NCBI RefSeq assembly: GCF_000319245.1
Contig: NC_019814.1
Coordinates: 372,001-436,000 of the forward strand
Reading direction: 5' to 3'
Origin: Candidatus Kinetoplastibacterium blastocrithidii (ex Strigomonas culicis)
Lineage (GTDB): Bacteria > Pseudomonadota > Gammaproteobacteria > Burkholderiales > Burkholderiaceae_B
Length of the DNA: 64,000 nt
Position 1 is the first letter of the stretch, and every line of letters begins with the position of its first letter. Positions 19,862 through 29,440 of the stretch are shown here, in pieces. The notes below the pieces were generated by a model, which saw nothing but the letters and a program-made list of their open reading frames with translations, was not told the DNA's origin and searched no databases. The translations under genes were made by a program, and so were the position numbers.

Positions 19862-20338
19862 TCATTTATCAGTCGATCCAAAACCACCTTCTCCCCTAGG
19901 ATTTTGAAAGGAAAAGTTTTCTACTATCTTGAAATTTGGTCTTATTATTGGGAGAAATATCATTTGAGCAATCCTTTCGCCAGGCGAAATGCAGATGTCT
20001 GTTTTCGACTCTACGCTATTTCTGTTCCATACGCTTATCAGTATAGGTCCGGAATAGTCAGCATCAATTACTCCAGCCGTATTTCCCAATACTAGACCTT
20101 TTTTATGTCCTAAACCAGACCTTGGTAGTATCATTGCCATCATACTATTATTATTCATATGAATGGATATACCAGATGGTAATAGTTGAGCCATATTTCC
20201 AGGCTTTATTTTTATCGGTTTATCTATGCAAGCATATAGATCTATAGCAGCAGCAAGGTCTGTTTGATAAGTTGGAGGCCCCCATAATTTTATTATTCGA
20301 TCATCTAATATCTTTATTTCTATATCAATTTTAGACAT
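19862..20338 (-). CDS. dut: dUTP diphosphatase
   Basis: Trimeric dUTPase: hydrolyses dUTP to dUMP and PPi, keeping uracil out of DNA. The five family motifs are visible, including AAAIDLYACI, PRSGLGHKKGLVLGN, GVIDADYSGPILI with the catalytic Asp, GERIAQMIF and the flexible C-terminal RGEGGFGSTDK. I start at the second Met (20338), which gives MSKIDIEIKIL as in relatives; the first Met at 20359, 3 nt after the coaBC stop, is also possible. It is the last gene of the ribF-ileS-lspA-coaBC-dut operon and converges on ptsH with only 36 nt between. Confidence 0.96.
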   Translation of the reverse strand: MSKIDIEIKILDDRIIKLWGPPTYQTDLAAAIDLYACIDKPIKIKPGNMAQLLPSGISIHMNNNSMMAMILPRSGLGHKKGLVLGNTAGVIDADYSGPILISVWNRNSVESKTDICISPGERIAQMIFLPIIRPNFKIVENFSFQNPRGEGGFGSTDK

Positions 20339-20362
20339 ATTTATACTTGTACCTGTCATTAG

Positions 20363-21562
20363 TTAAAATATTTCCATTCTATTACGAATTTCAAGCATTA
20401 GTCTTCTTGCTGCTTCTATTTTGCTCATTTTAGGAATTTTATATGATCCATTTAAATCAAAAAGCACTAATGTTGTCATATCTAATTCAAACGATTCAAT
20501 AGCCATATTGCCTACTATTAATTGTACTTTTTTATTTAAAAGTTTCATTCTGGCATTTTCATCTAGGTTTTCTGTTTCTGCAGCAAATCCTACACACCAA
20601 GGAGCATTATTAATTTTAGCAACTTCTGTTAGAATATCTTTATTAAGAGTAAATGATATATCTGGAAGAGTTTTTGAATCATTATTTTTTTTAATTTTAC
20701 TATTACTAAAATTTTTTATTTTCCAATCGCATACTGCAGCTACAGATATAAATATGTCAGTTTTATTGACATTGCTCATTACTGCTTTATACATTTCTTC
20801 AGCTGTCGTTACTTTAAAGAACTCAATATTGCTAGGAATATTGAGCGATGTTGGCCCGGTAACCATCGTTACTATTCCTCCAGATTCCTTTGCTGCTCTT
20901 GCTATAGCATAACCCATCTTACCAGATGATCTATTACTAATGAATCTAACAGGATCAATGGGCTCAATAGTAGGCCCAGCTGTTATAAGTATTTTTTTAC
21001 CTTCTAATATTTTATCCTTTGATGAGGATATTATTTCTTCTATAATATTATCAGTTGCTGATAGCCGCCCAATGCCAATATCACCGCATGCTTGTTTTCC
21101 AGAATCTGGTCCTATAATACTCACATTATCTTTTATTAATTGATTAATATTTCGTTGTGTGCTTACATTATTCCACATTTCTCTATTCATTGCCGGTGCT
21201 ATAAATAGCGGACATTTTCTAGCTAGACAAATCGATGATAATAAATCATCTGCCATTCCATTAGCTATTTTTGCTATAAAATTTGCAGTTGCTGGTGCAA
21301 TTAATATCAAGTCATTACAACGACCAATATTTATATGCGTCATGCCGTTATAGAATCTATCTTCATTTTCTTCAGTGAATACTGGTCTGCCAGACAAAGC
21401 CTGCATTGTAACAGTAGTAATGAATTTTTGAGCTGATTTTGTCATTACTATGTCTACAATTGCTCCATTATCTATCAGTGCTCTAGTTAATTCGGCTGCT
21501 TTGTAGCAAGCTATACTACCAGTTATCCCTAATACTACATGTTTTTTATCAAGATCTAACAT
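20363..21562 (-). CDS. coaBC: Bifunctional phosphopantothenoylcysteine decarboxylase/synthetase
   Basis: Two consecutive steps of coenzyme A synthesis in one chain. The N-terminal CoaC domain (about 1-190) is an FMN flavoprotein with VVLGITGSIACYKAAELTR, a His in THINIGR, LIAPATANFIAK, IAPAMNREMW and the active-site Cys in QACGDIGIGRL. The C-terminal CoaB domain (about 190-399) begins ILITAGPTIEPIDPVRFISN (cited in part) and has the Lys-containing LLNKKVQLIVGN. Both halves look complete. It lies between lspA and dut with short spacers (21 and a few nt), so it is operonic. Confidence 0.97.
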   Translation of the reverse strand: MLDLDKKHVVLGITGSIACYKAAELTRALIDNGAIVDIVMTKSAQKFITTVTMQALSGRPVFTEENEDRFYNGMTHINIGRCNDLILIAPATANFIAKIANGMADDLLSSICLARKCPLFIAPAMNREMWNNVSTQRNINQLIKDNVSIIGPDSGKQACGDIGIGRLSATDNIIEEIISSSKDKILEGKKILITAGPTIEPIDPVRFISNRSSGKMGYAIARAAKESGGIVTMVTGPTSLNIPSNIEFFKVTTAEEMYKAVMSNVNKTDIFISVAAVCDWKIKNFSNSKIKKNNDSKTLPDISFTLNKDILTEVAKINNAPWCVGFAAETENLDENARMKLLNKKVQLIVGNMAIESFELDMTTLVLFDLNGSYKIPKMSKIEAARRLMLEIRNRMEIF

Positions 21563-21583
21563 TTTATTGATTTTTTAAATGAA

Positions 21584-22117
21584 CTATTTTTTATATATAT
21601 TTAAGTTTTTTGAGAAAAAATTATTTGCAATAAAAATTAAAAATCCCAGGCTTATCGTGATATCTGCAATATTGAATACTGGCAAGTAAATGTTATTGTA
21701 ATGAAGTGATATAAAATCTATGACATAACCATGAGTTATTCTATCAAGAACATTACCTAATGTGCCACTAAGTATCAATATGGTAGCAAATCTTAGTCTA
21801 ATAGATGCAATATTTTCATTTCTATCTAACTTGTATAAAACTATTATCATGAATATCGATGCTATAATTCCTATAGATATTAGTAGATATTTTTGCCATT
21901 CTTGGTTTTGATCTGACAGCAGACCAAATGATGCTCCATAGTTATATATAAGTGTTATATTTAAAAATGGTAATACATTCAAATCACTTCCGTAAGATAG
22001 GTGTTTGTTATAATATAATTTTGTTACAATATCTGTAAACACTAGGAAAAGTACACTAATAGCATACATTATGCTATTAGTGTACGATAAGTTAGCGAAA
22101 TACCGACTATTAATCAT
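21584..22117 (-). CDS. lspA: Lipoprotein signal peptidase (signal peptidase II)
   Basis: Inner-membrane aspartyl protease that cleaves signal peptides of diacylglyceryl-modified lipoproteins. About four hydrophobic segments are present; the catalytic pair is Asp125 in GNVLDRI and Asp152 in FNIADITI, and the NYGASFGLL loop is conserved. The open frame runs upstream to 22198, inside the ileS end, but Met at 22117 gives a normal 177-residue protein starting 16 nt after the ileS stop, so I use it. A substrate is visible in the window: the NlpD-like lipoprotein at 58 kb. Confidence 0.95.
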   Translation of the reverse strand: MINSRYFANLSYTNSIMYAISVLFLVFTDIVTKLYYNKHLSYGSDLNVLPFLNITLIYNYGASFGLLSDQNQEWQKYLLISIGIIASIFMIIVLYKLDRNENIASIRLRFATILILSGTLGNVLDRITHGYVIDFISLHYNNIYLPVFNIADITISLGFLIFIANNFFSKNLNIYKK

Positions 22118-22133
22118 ATTTAATATCCATGAT

Positions 22134-24986
22134 CTATTCAGCCAAGTTCCCAGCACATCTACTGCAGATATCTTGATAACTACCATAATCTCTGACATCT
22201 TCAGTATAATGCCAGCAGCGCTCGCATTTTTTGTTACTAGATACCTTCACATCAATTATTATATGATCACTATCATGCTTATAGACAGATACCTTTGAAA
22301 CAATTAATATAAATTTTAATTCATCTTTTAAGCTATCTAGAATTTCTTTATCAGTTGGATTGGCATATATATGCACTTCAGCTTGTAAAGAAGATCCAAG
22401 TTTTCCAGTATTTCGTATTTCTTCTATCTTTTTTTGAGTCAAATCTCGTATTGCTCTAATGCGATCCCATTTTTTGATTAGCATTATATTATCAATGTTA
22501 TCAAGTCCTAAGTTATGGTGCGTATCAGTGAATATTGTAACATTGTGATTCATTTTTACATTGTGATCTACTGCATTTGTTTCTAGCAAAGCTTTCCAGG
22601 CCTCTTCTGATGTAAAAGATAAAACTGGAGATAGCATTTTTATAAGAGTTTGTGTAATTTCTGACAAAGCACTTTGAGCGGATTTTCTTGATAAGCTATT
22701 TGGTTTAGTTGTGTATAGTCTATCTTTTAAAATATCTAAATAGAATGCCCCTAGCTCTTCTGAGCAAAAATGTTGCAATTTTGATATTGCTGTATGAAAG
22801 TCATATTTTTCATAATGAAAAATCACATCTTTCTGTATTTTATGTGTTACACATAGAAAATATCTATCTATTTCTAATAAATTATCATATTCTATAAATT
22901 GCTCGTTTCTATTAAAGTCATTAAGATTTGCGAGAAGGAATCTTATTGTATTGCGAATTCTGCGGTAACTTTCAACGACTCTATTAAGTATTTCATCTGA
23001 TATGTGCATTTCTCCGGAATAGTCTGTAGTAGCAACCCATAACCTTAGTATTTCTGCGCCTAAAGAATTACATATTTCTTTAGGCGATATTATATTTCCT
23101 AATGATTTGCTCATCTTTCGACCATTCTGGTCTACAAAGAACCCATGGGTAAGAACTGATTTATAAGGGGACTTTCCATACAACATACAACCGATTAGCA
23201 AAGAAGAATGAAACCATCCTCTATGTTGATCTGATCCCTCTAGATACAAGTCTACAGGCCAGTCAAGTATATTTTTATGAGATCCATCAATATCATTACC
23301 TAGACCTCCAATTACAGTAGCATGAGTAGATCCAGAATCAAACCATACGTCTAATGTGTCTTGATTTTTTTTATATAATTCTGATTCATTTTTTTCTATT
23401 AGTTCATTTACATTTATTTCTTGCCATTCCTCTATTCCATTTTTTTCTATTCTTAATGCTATTTTCTCTAAAAGTTCAATTGTTCTGGGATGGATGTCTC
23501 CTGTTTCTTTATTTATTAGAAAAGCTATAGGAACCCCCCATTTTCTTTGCCTTGATAAGGTCCAGTCTGGCCTATTAGCTATCATGGATTTTAGACGTTC
23601 TTTTCCCCATGCTGGATAGAATATTATATTATCAATATTTGATAAGGCTGATTCTCTGACTGTTATATCATTATGTTTAATATCCATTCCAGCAAACCAT
23701 TGACGGGTTGCCATTAGGATAATTGGTGTTTTATGGCGCCAGCAGTGCATGTAACTATGGGAATAGTCTTCATGCTTTATCAATGCTCCGGTTTGTTTAA
23801 GAAAGCCTAGTATGTCTTTACTTGCATCCCAGATTATTTTATCTCCAAAAACTGGTAGATCTTTATTATATTTGCCATCACTATTCACCAAATTAAGTAT
23901 ATCTTCATCTTTAAAGCCATTTTCTTTAAAAACGGCAAAATCTTCTACACCATGTGCTGGTGCGGAATGAACTATTCCTGTGCCATTATCTAATGTTACA
24001 TAATTAGCAAGATACAATTTAGATTTTCTATTATAAAAATCATGTATCTCTGATAATGGATGTAAGAATTCTAGATTTAGTAATGATTCTCCTTTAGTTG
24101 TGGCTATTATTTCATGTTTTTTGATATTTATTTTTTCTAAAAAATAATCGATTCTATCTTTTGCTATTATGATCAAAGGGCCATGGTTTAGTGATGGCGT
24201 TATACGCACCAGAGAATATTCTATATCTGGATTTACATTTATAAATTGATTGACTGGTATGGTCCAAGGTGTTGTTGTCCATATTACAATGCCGCCGTTT
24301 TCTTGTGCTCCCTTTAAATTAAAAGCTGCAGACAGTGCATTTTTATCGGTAAATTTGAAAGATACAAATATAGAATTATCTACACGATTATTGTATTCAA
24401 CTTCAGCATCAGACAGAGCTGATCCGCAATCGAAGCACCAATTAACTGGTTTTAGTCCCCTATAGATATATCCTTTTTTTAAAATTTTAGCTAACACCCT
24501 AATCTCATTAGCCTCATTTTTAAAGTTCATGGTTAGATAAGGTTTATCCCAGTATCCTATTATGCCAAGACGTTTGAATTCGGATTTTTGTCTTTCAATC
24601 TGTTGGCTTGCATATTTACGAGCCTTACTCTGTAGATCTTTAATATTTAGATTTTTACCATGTTTTTTTTCTATCTGAATTTCTATTGGCATGCCATGAC
24701 AATCCCAACCTGGGATATATTGTGCTCCATATCCAAGCATTAGTTTGCTTTTAATTATTATATCCTTGAGGATCTTATTGATAGCGTGCCCTAGGTGTAT
24801 ATCGCCGTTAGCATAAGGTGGGCCGTCATGTAGAGTGAATTTTAATCTGTTTTTACATGCAGATTCAATAGCCAGATATATTTTACTATCTTCAAATTCT
24901 TTTACCCATAAAGGTTCTTTTTGTGCTAAATTCCCGCGCATAGGGAAAGATGTTTCAGGTAGATTAAGTGTTTTTTTGTAGTCCAT
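22134..24986 (-). CDS. ileS: Isoleucyl-tRNA synthetase
   Basis: Class I synthetase for tRNA-Ile with a Val-editing domain. HIGH-type motif [19 protein letters not shown] near residue 57, the editing-domain segments ([19 protein letters not shown]), KMSKS motif [10 protein letters not shown] near 600 and a C-terminal zinc site of two CxxC-like pairs (CERCW and CSRC) are all present. Length is 950 residues, full size. The start overlaps the ribF end by 23 bp and lspA follows directly, indicating tight translational coupling in the operon. Confidence 0.98.
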   Translation of the reverse strand: MDYKKTLNLPETSFPMRGNLAQKEPLWVKEFEDSKIYLAIESACKNRLKFTLHDGPPYANGDIHLGHAINKILKDIIIKSKLMLGYGAQYIPGWDCHGMPIEIQIEKKHGKNLNIKDLQSKARKYASQQIERQKSEFKRLGIIGYWDKPYLTMNFKNEANEIRVLAKILKKGYIYRGLKPVNWCFDCGSALSDAEVEYNNRVDNSIFVSFKFTDKNALSAAFNLKGAQENGGIVIWTTTPWTIPVNQFINVNPDIEYSLVRITPSLNHGPLIIIAKDRIDYFLEKINIKKHEIIATTKGESLLNLEFLHPLSEIHDFYNRKSKLYLANYVTLDNGTGIVHSAPAHGVEDFAVFKENGFKDEDILNLVNSDGKYNKDLPVFGDKIIWDASKDILGFLKQTGALIKHEDYSHSYMHCWRHKTPIILMATRQWFAGMDIKHNDITVRESALSNIDNIIFYPAWGKERLKSMIANRPDWTLSRQRKWGVPIAFLINKETGDIHPRTIELLEKIALRIEKNGIEEWQEINVNELIEKNESELYKKNQDTLDVWFDSGSTHATVIGGLGNDIDGSHKNILDWPVDLYLEGSDQHRGWFHSSLLIGCMLYGKSPYKSVLTHGFFVDQNGRKMSKSLGNIISPKEICNSLGAEILRLWVATTDYSGEMHISDEILNRVVESYRRIRNTIRFLLANLNDFNRNEQFIEYDNLLEIDRYFLCVTHKIQKDVIFHYEKYDFHTAISKLQHFCSEELGAFYLDILKDRLYTTKPNSLSRKSAQSALSEITQTLIKMLSPVLSFTSEEAWKALLETNAVDHNVKMNHNVTIFTDTHHNLGLDNIDNIMLIKKWDRIRAIRDLTQKKIEEIRNTGKLGSSLQAEVHIYANPTDKEILDSLKDELKFILIVSKVSVYKHDSDHIIIDVKVSSNKKCERCWHYTEDVRDYGSYQDICSRCAGNLAE

Positions 24987-25965
24987 ATTTTAAAAAATAA
25001 TAACGTGCGTTTTGTACGTCTTTTTCTATCGCTTTGATAAGAGTACTAATATTTGTAAATTTTTCTTCATCTCTAAGTTTCATTATAAGATCAACTTCTA
25101 TGATTTCACCATATGCATTTACTTTCTCATCTAATAAGTATGTTTCAAGCAACATTTGCCCATTATTTTCTAGTGTTTTCCTAGTTCCTAAAAAGGCGAC
25201 CCCTGGAAGAGATTTACCTTTCAATCCGTGTACTATTACAGCGTAAACACCAGCACTAACAGCACATTCTTGCTGTATTTTTAAATTCATAGTTGGGAAA
25301 CCTATTGTCCTTCCTATTTTATTGCCATGTATTACATGCCCGCTTATTGAAAATCTCCTGCCTAATAATTTATTGGCTTTGGTTATATTTCCTTTATTTA
25401 ATATTGCTCGTATCCTGGAACTAGATATGTTGTAACACTCATTATCTTTTAGCATTTCTACGCTTATAGTCTCAAAACATGAATTTAATCCTGCTTCTCT
25501 TAGTGTGTTTATGTCTCCAGATCGGTTATATCCAAATCTAAAATTTTCTCCGACAATTACAAGGCGTACTTTCAATATATTTATAAGGTAGTCTTTAATA
25601 AAATTTTCTGCAGATGTTTTTGCAATTTCTGTATTAAATCTGTTTATTATAACTTGGCGAATTCCTTGTTGAGCTAATAGCGATAGTTTATCTCTAAGGC
25701 CACATATGCTTCTTTGTTTTTCTCCTGAAAAATATTCTTTTGGATGAGGGTTAAATGTTAGTATTGAGGGTAATAAGTCTCTAGTTTTAGCTTCATTACA
25801 GAGATACGTAAGAATTTTTCTATGTCCCAAATGGATTCCATCAAAATTACCTATTGTTATTGCACAGGGCTTAAATTTATCATTAGGTTTAATATGTCTA
25901 CTTATGTATAATTTTTCTTTCACAGGTAACAACTTTGATTTATAAGAGTCAGATAGATAGTTCAT
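24964..25965 (-). CDS. ribF: Bifunctional riboflavin kinase/FAD synthetase
   Basis: Phosphorylates riboflavin to FMN and adenylylates FMN to FAD. The N-terminal FAD-synthetase domain has [17 protein letters not shown] (around 36-52) and a [13 protein letters not shown]-type segment. The C-terminal kinase domain begins near 185 with [27 protein letters not shown] (cited in part). There are 333 residues, slightly long at the N-terminus: about 30 residues precede the first conserved block, so the true start could be a later non-ATG codon. It is the first gene of the minus-strand operon and diverges from purN. Confidence 0.95.
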   Translation of the reverse strand: MNYLSDSYKSKLLPVKEKLYISRHIKPNDKFKPCAITIGNFDGIHLGHRKILTYLCNEAKTRDLLPSILTFNPHPKEYFSGEKQRSICGLRDKLSLLAQQGIRQVIINRFNTEIAKTSAENFIKDYLINILKVRLVIVGENFRFGYNRSGDINTLREAGLNSCFETISVEMLKDNECYNISSSRIRAILNKGNITKANKLLGRRFSISGHVIHGNKIGRTIGFPTMNLKIQQECAVSAGVYAVIVHGLKGKSLPGVAFLGTRKTLENNGQMLLETYLLDEKVNAYGEIIEVDLIMKLRDEEKFTNISTLIKAIEKDVQNARYYFLKYGLQKNT

Positions 25966-25992
25966 ATACTAAACAAAAAGGAAGATTTTATT

Positions 25993-26646
25993 TTGACAAA
26001 ATATTCTAATAAAAAATGTCGGTTTGTTATACTTATATCAGGAAGAGGCAGCAATATGCAGGAACTCATTAAGACTTGCAATAGTGATAATTGGCCTGCT
26101 GAGATAAGTGCTGTCATCTCTAATAATCCCAAAGCAGCTGGGCTAGATTGGGCTAATAATAATTACATAAATAGCACATATTTAGATAGCAGCAAATATT
26201 CTAACAGAGATGACTTTGACAGAGATTTAAGTATAGAGATTGATAAATACTCCCCAGATTACATTTTACTTGCTGGTTTTATGAGGATACTTGGTTGTTC
26301 TTTTGTGAGAAAATATTATGGGAAATTAATAAACATACATCCCTCTTTGTTGCCGGCATTTCCTGGTTTAGACACGCATGGTAGGGCTATATCTAGTGGG
26401 GTTCGTATTCATGGTTGTACAGTTCATTTTGTATCGCCAGAACTGGATAGTGGTCCGATAATAGCGCAGGGCTACGTTAATGTTTTTTCTAAAGACACTG
26501 TTGAAATATTATCAGAGAGAGTTCTTGAAATTGAACACAAAGTTTTTCCTTCGGTTGCGCATTGGTTAACTTTAAATGAAGTTATTTTAGACAAAGATGA
26601 TAAAGTTAGCATTTTAAATAATCATAATGGCTTATTTTATTTATAA
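25993..26646 (+). CDS. purN: Phosphoribosylglycinamide formyltransferase
   Basis: Third step of purine synthesis: transfers formyl from 10-formyl-THF to GAR. Signatures: ILISGRGSNMQELI (around 14-27), the catalytic Asn-His region NIHPSLLPAFPGLDTHGRAI (cited in part, near 115), and the Asp in VSPELDSGPIIAQ. The start is TTG 25993, preceded by an AAGGAAG ribosome site; the first in-frame ATG falls inside the conserved SGRGSNM motif and cannot be the start. Length is 217 residues. A rare-start gene, divergent from ribF with 27 nt between. Confidence 0.94.
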   Translation: MTKYSNKKCRFVILISGRGSNMQELIKTCNSDNWPAEISAVISNNPKAAGLDWANNNYINSTYLDSSKYSNRDDFDRDLSIEIDKYSPDYILLAGFMRILGCSFVRKYYGKLINIHPSLLPAFPGLDTHGRAISSGVRIHGCTVHFVSPELDSGPIIAQGYVNVFSKDTVEILSERVLEIEHKVFPSVAHWLTLNEVILDKDDKVSILNNHNGLFYL

Positions 26647-26690
26647 ATAATCGTTTGATCAGATCAGTAAAAATTAATTTTTAATGTTGT

Positions 26691-26821
26691 ATAATGGAAA
26701 CATGTTTTTTATTCAAACAGTAAATATTTATTAACGATTTCTTATAGTTAATTATAAATAACTTTTAGTTCTATCAGTTTTTTATTAAGTACTGTCTTGC
26801 AAAAAAACATGTTACCATTAT
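26691..26821. repeat. Near-perfect 20-bp inverted repeat flanking 91 nt
   Basis: Left arm 26691-26710 (ATAATGGAAACATGTTTTTT) and right arm 26802-26821 (AAAAAACATGTTACCATTAT) are complementary at 19 of 20 positions, the exception being an A-A mismatch (26698 opposite 26814). Each arm also holds the small palindrome AACATGTT. No target-site duplication and no transposase are visible. It could be a MITE-like relic, an RNA stem or a protein-binding site. Confidence 0.8.
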
Positions 26822-27128
26822 TCTCTGATTGTGTGATTTTTATTTATTTTGTATGCGAAGATAGCATTAAAATATTTTTTTATAATTACTCTTTATAGAT
26901 CTTTGTGTTTTTATATTTTCATAGCACTTATTATTTTTATTTAATCTATGTAATTTATAAGAATTTAGTAATTATTGTCATTATCAATGATGCATGATTA
27001 TACAATAATAGTATTGTTCTATTGTCAATCTTGATCTGTACTTAAACTTAAGCATCTAAAAGTTTTAATGTATTTTTATATCATACATAGCATAAGTTCA
27101 AATTGGTTTTTTGTTGATTTTAGATACT

Positions 27129-27178
27129 ATTTTCACATTGTGTTATTGAAAATTATTTTCACGTTAGGTTATTGTAAA
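27129..27178. repeat. Imperfect 26-bp tandem repeat before uvrD
   Basis: Two units share ATTTTCAC (27129-27136 and 27155-27162) and the block GTTATTG; over 24 aligned positions 20 agree. The repeat ends at the uvrD start codon. It could be a double operator or recent slippage. Confidence 0.6.
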
Positions 27179-27179
27179 T

Positions 27180-29429
27180 ATGATTCTGGAAGAACTTAAT
27201 AAAGCGCAAAAAGAGGCAGTAACTTTAGGAGCTTCACATGCCTTGGTTTTGGCTGGTGCTGGTAGTGGAAAAACTAAGGTTTTGGCATCAAGATTATCAT
27301 GGTTGTTGGATACTAACCAGACTGCTATTTCTAGTATATTGGCTGTGACATTTACAAATAAAGCTGCACGTGAAATGATCTCTCGTGTTTTAAAAATGGT
27401 AAATATAGATATACGTGGCTTGTGGATAGGAACTTTTCATGGTCTATGTCACAGAATGCTTAGAATCCATTCTAATGAGATAAATTTGTCTAAAAATTTT
27501 CAAATCATAGATATCTCTGATCAGATTTCACTCATAAAGCAGATAATTAAGGGTAATAATATTAATGATTTAAAATATCAACCAAAAGATTTTCAGCGTT
27601 TTATAAATTCACAGAAAGAAAATGGAGTTCGATTTATAGATGTGGATATTAACAGAAACCACAATCGTTATTTATTAGATTTTTATAAATTATATGAGGA
27701 TTATTGTTTTACTCACGACTTAGTAGATTTTTCAGAATTATTGCTAAGATGCTATGAGCTTTTAAAAAATAATGATGATATAAGAAGGCATTATAATGAT
27801 AAATTTGCCCATATACTGATAGATGAGTTTCAAGATACTAATAAATTGCAATATAAATGGATAAATTTAATTGCTGGAAAACAAACTTCTGTTTTTGCTG
27901 TTGGTGATGATGATCAGTCCATATATGCATTTCGTGGTGCCGATATAGATAATATGTCGTCCTTTGAAAAGACTTACGCCAAAGGTTCTGTGATTCGGTT
28001 AGAGCAAAACTATAGATCTTTCGGAAATATTTTGGGAGCGGCTAATTCTTTAATAAAGTATAATAAAGGTCGTCTTGGAAAGACTTTATGGACAGAGCAA
28101 GGAAAAGGTGATCCTATTAGGGTTGTTGAAAGTTCTAGTGACATAGCTGAGGCTTATTGGTTAGTTGAAGAAATAAGAGGTCTTATTAGGAAAGGAGTAA
28201 GTGCCAGCGATATTGCTGTTTTATATAGAAGCAATATGCAATCTAGGGTCATTGAACATGCTTTGTTTTCTAGTAATATACCGTATACTGTTTATGGTGG
28301 ACTTAGATTCTTCGAGCGTCAGGAAGTTAAGCATGCTTTAGCTTATTTAAGACTTATATTAAATCCAAATGATGATAATGCTTGGCTAAGAGTTGTAAAT
28401 TTCCCACCACGTGGTATTGGAATACGTACTATAGAGAATCATCTAGAGATAGCAAAATCAAATAATTTAAGCTTAATGGATTCTGCAAAACATGTCTCTG
28501 GAAGAGGAGGTGTAAACATATCGTTATTTGCTAGTTTAATAGATGACCTTATTATTAATTCTAATAAACTTACTCTACCAGAATTGATAGAATATACGAT
28601 AGATCGCAGCGGACTGAGCCTATATTACAAGAGCGATAAAGATCTGTATGATCGTTTAGAGAACCTGAAGGAGCTTATAACTGCAGCTACTGTGTTTTCT
28701 ATAGAGGAAAAGTATGATAGCACTCCAGCTTGTTCATTTTCTGTAAATGCACAAGTGGAAGAAGAGATTATCACTACTCCATTGATAGCATTTCTTTCGA
28801 ATGCATCATTAGAGGCTAGTGAAAATATTTCTGTTAATAATAATTCTTCAGTGCAATTAATGACAGTACATGCATCCAAAGGTTTAGAATTTAGAATTGT
28901 TTTTATTACAGGAGCTGAAGAAGGATTATTTCCTCACGAAAATAGCATATCTGAGGATTCTGGTTTAGAAGAAGAGCGTCGTTTAATGTATGTTGCAATA
29001 ACTAGGGCAGAAGAAAGATTATATATCTCTATGGCTAATAGTCGTATGCTAAGGGGGCAAGTTCGTTATCCATCGAGGTCTCGTTTTTTAAATGAAATAG
29101 ATGCTAATCATATACAATGGTCTAAATCGGGAGGTGTTTATGATAATTACCCAAGCAGATCATTTAAAGATGGCCCTAATATTAGTTATAATAAATCCAG
29201 CAAAAACACTCTAATCAATATTGACTGTAATGTTTCTTCTAATAAAGGCTTGATTGTAAATGATAAGCTATTTTTAGTCGGTCAATCTGTTAATCATGGT
29301 CGTTTTGGTGAGGGTGTTATAGTAAGATTGATTGGTAGTGGAAATTCAACACAGGCTCAAGTTAATTTTCAAAAACATGGCATGAAAACTCTAGCTCTAT
29401 CAGTAGCTAAGTTGGATATAAAGGAATAG
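27180..29429 (+). CDS. uvrD: DNA helicase II (UvrD)
   Basis: SF1A 3'-5' helicase for nucleotide excision and mismatch repair. Walker A GAGSGKT at residues 26-32, motif II DEFQDTNKLQYKW near 218, GDDDQSIYAFRGAD near 240, and EERRLMYVAITRAEERLY near 605 are intact. The C-terminal SH3/Tudor-like region (VGQSVNHGRFGEGVIVRL onward) is typical of UvrD/PcrA and argues against Rep. Length 749 is close to family size. It pairs functionally with uvrB at 41.7 kb. It converges on prmB with 11 nt between and no terminator. Confidence 0.95.
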   Translation: MILEELNKAQKEAVTLGASHALVLAGAGSGKTKVLASRLSWLLDTNQTAISSILAVTFTNKAAREMISRVLKMVNIDIRGLWIGTFHGLCHRMLRIHSNEINLSKNFQIIDISDQISLIKQIIKGNNINDLKYQPKDFQRFINSQKENGVRFIDVDINRNHNRYLLDFYKLYEDYCFTHDLVDFSELLLRCYELLKNNDDIRRHYNDKFAHILIDEFQDTNKLQYKWINLIAGKQTSVFAVGDDDQSIYAFRGADIDNMSSFEKTYAKGSVIRLEQNYRSFGNILGAANSLIKYNKGRLGKTLWTEQGKGDPIRVVESSSDIAEAYWLVEEIRGLIRKGVSASDIAVLYRSNMQSRVIEHALFSSNIPYTVYGGLRFFERQEVKHALAYLRLILNPNDDNAWLRVVNFPPRGIGIRTIENHLEIAKSNNLSLMDSAKHVSGRGGVNISLFASLIDDLIINSNKLTLPELIEYTIDRSGLSLYYKSDKDLYDRLENLKELITAATVFSIEEKYDSTPACSFSVNAQVEEEIITTPLIAFLSNASLEASENISVNNNSSVQLMTVHASKGLEFRIVFITGAEEGLFPHENSISEDSGLEEERRLMYVAITRAEERLYISMANSRMLRGQVRYPSRSRFLNEIDANHIQWSKSGGVYDNYPSRSFKDGPNISYNKSSKNTLINIDCNVSSNKGLIVNDKLFLVGQSVNHGRFGEGVIVRLIGSGNSTQAQVNFQKHGMKTLALSVAKLDIKE

Positions 29430-29440
29430 ATATTGTTTAT

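Larger units (their letters stand above)
26647..27179. other. 533-bp AT-rich gene-free region
   Basis: No convincing coding frame, tRNA or conserved RNA is visible. It holds a 20-bp inverted repeat with 91-nt spacing (26691-26821), a short hairpin ACAATA-ATAG-TATTGT (27002-27017) and an imperfect 26-bp tandem repeat (27129-27178) directly before uvrD. It could be the decayed remains of a lost gene. Confidence 0.7.

Noticed and set aside
19829-20095. 88-codon plus-strand frame after ptsH, considered as an EI remnant
   Set aside because: It is the antisense of dut, with no PTS enzyme I motif; dut on the other strand is clearly real.
20421-21353. Three plus-strand frames opposite coaBC, hydrophobic in character
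   Set aside because: Shadows of coaBC; Ile/Leu-rich content is what antisense of AT-rich coding sequence gives.
22071-22298. Plus-strand frame opposite the ileS/lspA junction
   Set aside because: Antisense to two well-supported genes; no start signal.
26691-26821. Insertion sequence bounded by inverted repeats
   Set aside because: Only 91 nt lie inside, with no transposase and no target duplication; kept as an unexplained repeat rather than an IS.
26647-27179. Replication origin candidate in the AT-rich gap
   Set aside because: No run of DnaA boxes (TTATCCACA) and no dnaA, dnaN or gidA neighbour.
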